NCBI GenBank assembly: GCA_029237695.1
Contig: CM055272.1
Location: 11,954,042 to 12,018,041, forward strand
Length of the DNA stretch: 64,000 nucleotides
Direction: 5' to 3'
DNA from: Conchocele bisecta
Taxonomy: Eukaryota; Mollusca; Bivalvia; Lucinida; Thyasiridae
The notes below the pieces were generated by a model. It saw nothing but the letters and a program-made list of their open reading frames with translations. It was not told where the DNA came from and ran no database searches. Shown here piece after piece: positions 56,175-64,000 of the stretch (the stretch's first letter is position 1; each line of letters starts with the position of its first letter). A program made the translations under genes and the position numbers.

Positions 56175-59060
56175 CGAAGTGCAGAAGAGCTTATGGCATA
56201 CCCACGGCGTCGTCTTAAATGTCTTATAACTTCTGTTTCCTTTCATGGATCACCTTGTTATTTCATACATGCATTCCTCAGATGACCCTCTATCATGCTG
56301 TAGCAAATCCATGACCCACCACCCAACCCTAACCCCAAGGTCAAGGTCACAAACTTAGCACATTCATAAACTTAACGTTGGGGTAAATTTCTTATAACAT
56401 CTGTTTCCTTTCATGGAACTCCCTGATATTTCATACATGCATTCCTCAGATGACCCTCTATCATGCTGTAGCACCAAATCCCCTTTAATTGACCCACCAC
56501 CCAACCCTACCCCAAAGGTCAAGGTCACAAAACTTAGCACATTCATAAAACTTAACGTTGGGGTAAATTTCTTATAACACTGGTTTCCTGTTTCATGGAA
56601 CTCATGATATTCATACATTTGCATTCCTCAGTGACCTCTTATCATGCTGTAGCAAATCCATGACCCACCACCCAACCCTTACCCCAAGGTCAAGGTCCAC
56701 AAACTTAGCACATTCATAAACTTAACGTTGGGGTAAATTTCTTATAACAATCTTTTTCCTTTCATGGAACGTCTTGATATTTCATACATGCATTCCTCAG
56801 ATGACCCTCTATCATGCTGTAGCAAATCCACGACCCACCACCCAACCCTTACCCCAAGGTCAAGGTCACAAACCTAGCATGTTCATAAACTTAACGTTGG
56901 GGTAAATGTTGTGTAACTTCTGTTTATTTACAGCGAATACCTTCATATTTCATACATGCATTCATCTGATGATACTCTATCGTACTATAGCAAATCCATG
57001 ATCCACCTCCCATCCCTTTCCCCAAGGTCAAAGTCACAAACTTAGCACATTCATAAACTTAACGTTGGGGTAAATGTCTTTCCTTTTATGGAACGCCTTG
57101 ATATTTCATACATGCATTCATCTGATGATACTCTATTGTGGTATAGCAAATCCATGACCGACCCCAACCCCTTTCCTCAAGGTCAAGGTCACAAACTTAG
57201 CACATTCATACATGCATTCCTCATGTGAATAGCTATCATGCTGTAGAAAATCACCAACTTAGTTCATAAACTTAACGTTGGGTTGAATTTTGTTTTACTT
57301 CTGTTTTCAGGGAGCGCATTGATATTTCATACATGCATTCATCTTAATATGCTATATTATGCTACGTTGGGGTAATTGTCTTATAACATCTGTTTCCTTT
57401 CATGGAACGCCTTGATATGGCACACATACATTCCTCAGATGACCCTCTATCATGCTGTCGCAAATCCACAACCCACCACCCAACCCTTACCCCAAGGTCA
57501 AGGTCACAAACTTAGCATGTTCATAAACTTAACGTTGGGGTAAATGTTGTGTAACTTCTGTTTCTTTGCAGGGAACACTTTGATATTTCATACATGCATT
57601 CATCTGATGATCCTCTATTGTGCTACAGCAAATCCATGACCCACCCCCAACCCCTTTCCTCAAGGTCAAGGTCACAAACTTAGCACATTCATACATGCAT
57701 TCCTCATGTGAATAGCTATCATGCTGTAGAAAATCATCAACTTAGTGCGTTCATAAACTTAACGTTAGGTTAAATTTTGTTTTACTTCTGTTTTCAGGGA
57801 GCATATGATATTTCATACATGCATTCATCTTAATATGCTATATTATGCTATAAACTTAACGTTGGGGTAAATGTCTTATAACATCTGTTTTCTTTCATGG
57901 AACTCCATAATAGTTCATACATGCATTCCACAGATGACCCTCTATCATGCTATAGCAAATCCACGACTCACCACCCAACCCTTACCCCAAGGTCAAGGTC
58001 ACAAACCTAGCACATTCATAAACTTAACGTTGGGGTAAATGTTGTGTAACTTCTGTTTACTTACAGGGAATACCTTCATATTTCATACATGCATTCATCT
58101 AATGATACTCTATCGTACTATAGCAAATCCATGACCCACCTCCCACCCCTTTCCCCAAGGTCAAGGTCACAAACTTAGCACATTCATAAACTTAACGTTG
58201 GGGTAAATGTCTTGTAACATCTGTTTCCTTTTATGGAACGCCTTGATATTTCATACATGCATTCATCTGATGATACTCTATTGTGGTATAGCAAATCCAT
58301 GACCCACCCCTTACCCCAAGGTCAAAGTCACAAACTTAGCACATTCATAAAGTTAATGTTGGGGTAAATGTCTTATAACATCTGTTTCATTTCATGGAAC
58401 GCCTTGATATTTCATACATGCATTCATCTGATTATATCCTATCGTGCTATCGCAAATCCATGACCCACTGCCCACCCCTTACCCCAAGGTCAAGGTCACA
58501 AACTTAGCACATTCATAAACTTAACGTTGGGGTAATTGTTTTATGACATCTGTTTCCTTTCATGGAACGCCTTGATATTGCATACATGCATTCCTCAGAT
58601 GATCCTCTATCATACTGTAGCAAATCCACAACCCACCACACAACCCTGACCCCAAGGTCAAGGTCACAAACTTAGCATGTTCATAAACTTAACGTTGGGG
58701 TAAATGTTGTGTAACTTCCGTTTCTTTGCAGGGAACGCTTTGATATTTCATACATGCATTCATCTGATGATCCTCTATTGTGCTACAGCAAATCCATGAC
58801 CCACCCCCAACCCCTTTCCTCAAGGTCAAGGTCACAAACTTAGCACATTCCTTATGTGAATAGCTATCATGCTGTAGAAAATCACCAACTTAGTTCATAA
58901 ACTTAACGTTGGGTTGAATTTTGTTTTACTTCTGTTTTCAGGGATCGCATTGATATTTCATACATGCATTCATCTTAATATGCTATATTATGCTATAGCA
59001 AACCCACGACCCACCTTGCACCACTGACCCCAATGTCAAGGTCCACCGCACGCCCCTTAA
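56175..59060 (+). repeat. Long satellite array, about 170-190-bp units
   Basis: About 16 units: aacttaacgttggggtaaat, tatttcatacatgcattcct, cagatgaccctctatcatgc, caaggtcaaggtcacaaact. Groups of neighbouring variants repeat (e.g. the ttttgttttacttctgtttt block near 57285, 57774 and 58918), indicating a higher-order period. It fills the intron inside the SEA domain. Confidence 0.8.
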
Positions 59061-59439
59061 CCCAAGGTCGAGTTATATAATATTCATGTTTTTTATGCAA
59101 CTGTGCCAAGTTTGAGTGAAGGCTGCCAACAGGCGAGCTTCGTTGTCTTCTGACAACTCTTTGTTACTTGACATATTGTAACCAAATACAGTATACATGT
59201 TTATCAGAGCACGACGAAGGACGATATTGACGTCAAAACTTTCCGATGAGTCTCATTGCGGCCATTTTTTAATTTTCACACTCTGTATCCTTGTTCTCTC
59301 TATGAGTATAACTCAAGTTCTAGTTGACGGATCGCAACCAAATTCAGTGTACCGGTACATGTTTGTCACGACAAGATGAAGAACCCCATTGTTTTTCAAA
59401 ATGTTTGATGACTTATCTCCCGTTGGTGGCCATTTATGT

Positions 59440-60050
59440 CGTGCCTGCTTTAACGTGTCAAAACGTCCTGGTATAACTTTAATATTACTTGACGGATTGC
59501 TTTAATATTTGGACACTTGATACATGCGAGCATTTGGAACACACTCATGCCATTAACATGACCTTGAACTTTTTACCTCACATTTTTGTGGAAACACTTA
59601 GCCCTTTTTTTGTGTCAAAAAATTTGTATAGGTTTCTTCATCATGATATAACTTTAATATTACTTGATAGCTTGCTTCAATATTTGGACACTTGATACAT
59701 GTGAGCATTTGGAACACACTCGTGCCGCCATTAACATGACCATGACCTCTTGTACCTTCACATGTTTGCTGAAACACTTAGCCATTGTTTGCGTCAAAAT
59801 TTTTGTACAAGTTTCTTCATCATCGTATAACATTAATATTACTTCATGGATTGCTTCAATATTTGTACCCTTGATACATGTGAGCATTTGGACATGCCGC
59901 CATTAACATTACCTTGAACATTTAGACCTTCACATGGTTGTGTTTCATGTCAAAAAGTTTCTTCGTATTTTAAACATGCACTTCTCTGACGGTTTTTGTG
60001 ATGCTTACCTTAGCACATGCCCATGATCAGTTTACGGTCAAATGCCTTGG
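59440..60050 (+). repeat. Tandem repeat (gcttcaatatttggacac family)
   Basis: Three units as in 50295-51620, flanked by gtcgtgcctgctttaa and an end like ggcaggcgtgacaccttgtt. Confidence 0.6.
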
Positions 60051-60081
60051 CAGGCGTGACACCTTGTTTGTATATCTACAG

Positions 60082-60140
60082 TTGATGGGGATTCAGGATA
60101 GCAGTGGGCGTGCAGTTATCATGGCTTCCCTCGCCTTCAG
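60082..60140 (+). CDS. SEA domain, exon 2
   Basis: 59 bp, acceptor tatatctacag, donor ttcag|gtacag, phase 0 to 2: LMGIQDSSGRAVIMASLAF plus ag. Supplies the strand before the cleavage turn. It follows a repeat end by only about 20 bp, but phase and sequence fit both neighbours. Confidence 0.75.
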
Positions 60141-60773
60141 GTACAGATATATTTCACCCTACATCACTGGATTCACTTTTGTCCTTGGCAGTTTATTTGT
60201 CATTTTCAGTAATTCGTAGCAAAAACAAAATGCACAGTCGACGGCCCACGTATATTTAGTCATCCGCCTTCACTTCTAACAAACTGGGTTAAAAATTACT
60301 GATATTGCTACCATTATTGTTGTCCTCAAGTTTACAGTGCTGTCTGCTATGTGATTGACTTTGGCCAATTAAATGTAAAAGAAAAGAAATGCGGGTAATG
60401 TTTATACATGGTAAATGTTATCCAAGTGAGGAAACAAAAATGAAATTTTAAAAATCTGTCCACAAATACTAAAATTATTTTTAAAAATCTAGTTTTTTTA
60501 GTCCCCATGGAAAAATATTGTTGTTTTATTTCCTCACAAATGAATAAATTTGTAAGAACTTCACATCAAATAAAACATTTTAAAATTTACTTAAATTTGG
60601 AAAATATTGATATTTAATAATGTTTAATTGCCCCAAAAACCATCAAGAGACATCAGTAACTGCTGCTGATTACACGGTAATTGACTCAGAAACCCGAGGA
60701 AATTCTTCCACTACAGTCTGGTGTAATAAACTTGATACGAACAGAGTGTAGCTTGGTATATTCTATTTCACAG
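60141..60773. other. Intron inside SEA domain, nothing recognised
   Basis: AT-rich; weak inverted words (gaggaaacaaaa / ttttatttcctc) near 60440-60535. Confidence 0.4.
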
Positions 60774-60895
60774 GCAGGGCAGTGTGATCGCTGCACTTGA
60801 CGTACTGACATACGCCACGTTGGATACAGCGCACGTACAACAGAAGATGGAAGCAGCTTTATCTGTTTCGTCGGTAACGCTGGAACAGTTGAATG
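60774..60895 (+). CDS. SEA domain, exon 3, with cleavage-type GSV motif
   Basis: 122 bp, acceptor tctatttcacag, donor aatg|gtaaga, phase 2 to 1. Split Arg then QGSVIAALDVLTYATLD and HVQQKMEAALSVSSVTLEQL. FRQGSV matches the F-R-x-G-S-V turn at which many SEA domains self-cleave between Gly and Ser, so autoproteolysis is plausible. Same phase pattern as 14730-14857. Confidence 0.9.
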
Positions 60896-60942
60896 GTAAG
60901 ATGGATCTGTGGTTATAATATCACAGTGTGATAAAAATGTGT

Positions 60943-61014
60943 ACCCAGCCTGGGGCTCGAACCCAGGACCTGGTTATTGTACAAGTGGTCTCCCGACTGA
61001 GCTTCATATGCACC
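60943..61014 (-). tRNA. tRNA-like SINE head, minus strand
   Basis: The minus strand has agctcagtcgggaga (A box) and gggttcgagcccc (B box) in a 72-nt tRNA-sized unit with a perfect 5-bp T stem. The anticodon arm does not fold well; a tRNA-derived SINE is more likely than a working tRNA. Confidence 0.45.
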
Positions 61015-61904
61015 CATACACACTTCCTTCCAATAGCGACGTACATACCTACCGTAACACTACTACTAAATCGCCCTCTATCCTTCGAAAGATTGGTGAC
61101 TTACATACTGTCATTTCAGCTAATTCCGTTGTCAAAGTTAGTCTAGCGTATGACGTAATAAAATATATGGATTATGGAATAAACAAGCTGATTAATTGCT
61201 ACACTACAGCAAAATGTTGCCACATTCCGATAATATGCTATTAAAAAAGTTATTCACAATTTGGTCACAATTTGTCAAATTCTTAGACCCTGCTGACGGG
61301 ATAACTTATTGACTAAATAAAAAGTTCAACTAAGAATCTAACGTGTCGTGATGTCGCTGGATAGTACTGCTTCAAATTTAGTACCAATTTTGCTAAGTTG
61401 GTCCAGCATGTTTTTCGTCATGTTTGTTTACACTACCAGATGCGCAGAATTGTCCGAAAAATGTGATGTTGCAAACACACAGAGGTGACGTACCCATCGC
61501 ACAATTTTCGTCATTTACTGATGGCAGAACGTTATGACATTTTACCTGCACAGACTTCTTTCAACTTGAATGTTCAGGGAATTTGGACTGAATATGGGCA
61601 TGGTGATGACATTTATATTTGTTTGGAAAGCCTTTGGTGCGCAGGATTGTACCTATCACTACCATTAACTCAACCATTAATTATCATTTGTAAAACTGGT
61701 TCAGCACTGTTAATTATAATAACTGAATATTTATATGGTAGTGGTTGAAGCGTATCCATGACTACAGTTTACTGGAGGTCAATCACATTCATGCTTACAA
61801 TGCTGTATTTGGGCAACCGGATTAGACAAACGACTACAACAACGGCAACTATTGACGTTGCTGATCATCTCACATTGGAATCTTATCATTTTGCTAATGG
61901 CTGC
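61015..61904. other. Intronic stretch, nothing recognised
   Basis: Open frames of 87-111 codons show no splice phase fit with 60895 or 62568 and no cysteine pattern. Confidence 0.4.
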
Positions 61905-62092
61905 TTAACAATAGTATGCTGAACTAAATTTTGCTGTTTCTTATTTATGTTCCATTTTTCTCACCAAATACATTGTCGGGTAGCATTTTCAAATCATTTC
62001 CAAAGTGCTGTCAAAACAGGTTTTTATTGAGTAAGAAGACAAAATATAAACCTACAGTTGACGGGTTATGTTTCCCGCATTCTAAGGGTTAA
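61905..62092 (+). mobile_element. Palindromic MITE, eroded copy
   Basis: Right end cattctaagggttaa, core caaagtgctgtcaaaac, left end ttaacaatagtatgctg; the left palindrome arm is largely lost. Confidence 0.55.
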
Positions 62093-62317
62093 TTGAAAGG
62101 CAAACAGTGTAGTTCTAGATTAGATTGTGCAGATACACATCCTGATCTTGGCTACGCCGGTTAATTGCCAACTTTGTACGGTCCATTTTCACTGCCGACA
62201 AACTGGTTGAATTGTCCTGTGTTTTCCCCATGAGAGATAATTCTAATGTAATAATTCTAAACATCCTACTTTGAGAAATAATATAATTTTGAAGGAACTA
62301 TTTGCTTCATTGCAATG

Positions 62318-62430
62318 CTTAACACTTTCAACACTAGAGACCTCTTTCCTAATATTTGCAAACAGTGTAGATCATGATGATCCGGCTCCTAACGAGCGTC
62401 TGAACAAGATCTGCACCATTTGTGGATAGT
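62318..62430. repeat. Half copy of the 6418-6838 MITE
   Basis: cacttt-caacactagagacctc, tttgcaaacagtgtagatca and atctgcaccatttg match the right half. Confidence 0.55.
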
Positions 62431-62567
62431 TTTCAATAGTCCATGTCAATAGCGAAATAGTCCATGTACTTGGGGGGAAAAAAGGTAATTGTTTATATTC
62501 AAGTCTTCTTTTGAAAGAAAACGTTTTCTGCATTGCTATGCACATGTACTCGATTGTTTATATTCAG

Positions 62568-62754
62568 CTGCAATACAACTGGATGAATGTGAGAGATCTG
62601 TGACCGAGCATATATCGGACGAATTTGAGAGTGTCCTGCAGCCAATAGTGACACTACAATGGATTGCGTCAACCATAAACTTGAACGAGGCTTGTACCGT
62701 ATCCCTGTTCCCCGCTGATCAGTGCACAGAACCGTCCCAGCTGCTGAAATGCAG
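62568..62754 (+). CDS. Long alpha-type exon after SEA
   Basis: 187 bp, acceptor gtttatattcag, donor tgcag|gtattt, phase 1 to 2. AIQLDECERSVTEHISDEFE, then NEACTVSLFPADQCTEP and LLKC: four Cys. Longer than other alpha exons and with altered spacing, but the end (KC plus split Arg) is the usual one. The next beta exon must lie beyond the window or in unrecognised sequence. Confidence 0.85.
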
Positions 62755-62816
62755 GTATTTGTCTACCATTGTCGGAATCCAGCGAAATGTGTTGCAGTTT
62801 GATCATGGTTCAAATA

Positions 62817-63052
62817 TGTGGCTGTGACTGGAGAAATGGGAGATATGACCAGTGTAGCTTGTATTAAAAATATCAAACTCCAGTAGCCTGATAGCGATCT
62901 GTATTGCTTGCTACATGTGTGTCTTGGTATTGCATTGATGGAATGGCAAACAGTGGTGTATCCTGATCAGACCGTGCGGATGTAACGGGCTGGATCTGGA
63001 TCTACACTGGTCGCAAATCCCATAAGCCCATTTTCTCCAGTCACAGCCACAA
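62817..63052. mobile_element. tggctgtgactgg MITE, best copy
   Basis: 236 bp with inverted ends tgtggctgtgactggagaaa and tttctccagtcacagccaca; the interior has 'tgatcagaccgtgcggatgt' and 'gatctggatctacactggtc'. A partial copy follows at 63225-63335. Confidence 0.8.
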
Positions 63053-63409
63053 ATGAGGAGATGATCCATAAATGTCTGTGTGTTGGTTATCGATCGTACA
63101 GGCGTACAAACATGGCTGGACCCTCAACACATCCTTGTGTCCATACTTGCCCCCACGTGCAGAGTAACTACAGACATGTAACTTGGAACTGTGTCAAAGA
63201 TGTGATAATTCACGGCTAAATATGTCTGACTGAATGGTAAACAATGGAGACCCTGATTCGACTGTGGATTCGTAGGCTCGTCTGGGTCTACACTGGTCAC
63301 ACTTGCTAGCCACTCACAGTTATAGCCATTGTTCATCATGCTTCCTCCTGGAATATTGTAATGTTGAATCCATCGTTGCCGTGATTCAAACTTAACGCTG
63401 AATCAGACA

Positions 63410-63540
63410 GACGGATTGTGACCTAAAGGTTAGGACACTGGACTTCAATGCCAGAGGCTGCAAGATCAATCCCAGCCCTAGGCATGAAAATTACTTCTGT
63501 TGCTGGGACGTAAAACCCGTTCACATTCATTTTTTTTCAA
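63410..63540 (+). repeat. tRNA-derived SINE
   Basis: acctaaaggttaggacactg (A-box side), cttcaatgccagaggctgca, agatcaatccc (B box), then tgttgctgggacgtaaaacc and a cattcacattcat-type tail. Eroded boxes; no sign it is active. Confidence 0.55.
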
Positions 63541-63544
63541 CTGT

Positions 63545-64000
63545 GAATCCATCGTTACCAGCAGTCGACCCAGGGGTACAGAAATCTGATGTGGCAAGGA
63601 CACTCAGCACAAGATTAAGATATTGCAATTGTTGTGCAGAAAGTATTTTCTAATTCTAGTACAAGACATATAACCATGCTGTCAAGCAGACATAATGCAT
63701 CATGCAATCAATGTATCAGGTATTGAGCATTATATTGGCCGAATGCATACGACTGACAAAATAATGTCGTATCAAGCATATACCAGATATGAATGTCCGG
63801 GTTACAGGAAATTCGAAACTGACGTTTCATTGGACATCATATTATGTTACTCAATGACATCATTGTAATTATGACGCAACATGAACAATTCTGTGATTAG
63901 GCTCGGACTTGGTAGGAATTGCTTGGCGAACCTCGGAATTCCTAATCATTTTCTAGCCTTGCCTGATAAACTTGATATCAACAGACACTAACTTCATCTT
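63545..64000. other. Intronic stretch to window end, no exon found
   Basis: Searched for a phase-2 beta exon (split codon then about eight residues to Cys); none seen. Confidence 0.4.

Larger units (their letters stand above)
41896..62754 (+). other. Gene model, chain 2: six-Cys modules + SEA domain, both ends open
   Basis: Proposed join of 41896-42023, 48362-48452, 52070-52230, 52871-53018, 54350-54483, 55121-55233, 60082-60140, 60774-60895 and 62568-62754. Phases match at all eight junctions; 1143 bp, 381 codons, no internal stop. It enters at phase 2 and leaves at phase 2, so exons are missing on both sides. Same alpha/beta alternation as chain 1, hence the same family and possibly the same gene with 37778 as an alternative last exon. 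Role unknown; SEA domain, sequons and cysteines point outside the cell. Confidence 0.7.

Overview
The window looks like a mollusc genome, most likely a bivalve. This is inferred from the repeat content. Many tandem repeats contain a 'caaggtcaaggtca' core. (GTCC)n-bearing elements end in a GC-rich palindrome followed by CTAGT or CTTGT, resembling the Helentron-associated (HINE, 'pearl') elements described from bivalves. tRNA-derived SINEs and pogo/Tigger-like TIR elements with TA target sites are also present. Genes are on the + strand and split into short exons (50-187 bp) by long, repeat-filled introns. Almost none of the long open frames is an exon.

By reading splice sites, phase and cysteine spacing I assemble two exon chains of one protein family. 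Chain 1 (286-37851) is an exon pair resembling the C-terminal half of a SEA domain (286-335, 14730-14857), then exons 16965, 17821, three tandem copies of a 112+185 bp exon pair (20502/22985, 25895/27349, 31338/32995), and a short terminal exon (37778-37851) with stop and AATAAA. The phases join to 471 codons including stop. Chain 2 (41896-62754, open at both ends) has exons at 41896, 48362, 52070, 52871, 54350, a three-exon SEA domain with a GSV-type cleavage motif (55121, 60082, 60774), and 62568. The common building block is a two-exon, six-cysteine module. An alpha exon (phase 1 to 2, usually three Cys) ends C3, and a beta exon (phase 2 to 1) puts C4 exactly eight residues later. I do not recognise this module from a named family; the protein is probably secreted or a modular cell-surface/matrix protein.

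Layout: 1-14.7 kb is one huge intron with Helentron-like satellites, palindromic MITEs, a foldback element, a nested pogo-like element and a LINE tail. 14.7-20 kb holds exons among tandem repeats. 20.0-35.2 kb is a threefold segmental duplication carrying the alpha/beta pair, with a DIRS-like retrotransposon fragment and a 28-bp minisatellite. 35.2-37.6 kb is a 59-bp minisatellite split by a pogo-like element. 39.1-41.3 kb is a pearl-like array. 42.4-48.4 kb is a 68-bp minisatellite running into an exon. 48.4-64 kb holds the rest of chain 2 among further satellites and MITEs.

The most unusual feature is that three unrelated minisatellites (32, 59 and 68 bp) in this one family end at or contain a 3' splice acceptor plus the exon start. 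The 68-bp array multiplies a real acceptor and the first codons of its exon about 85 times, with most units open in all three forward frames.
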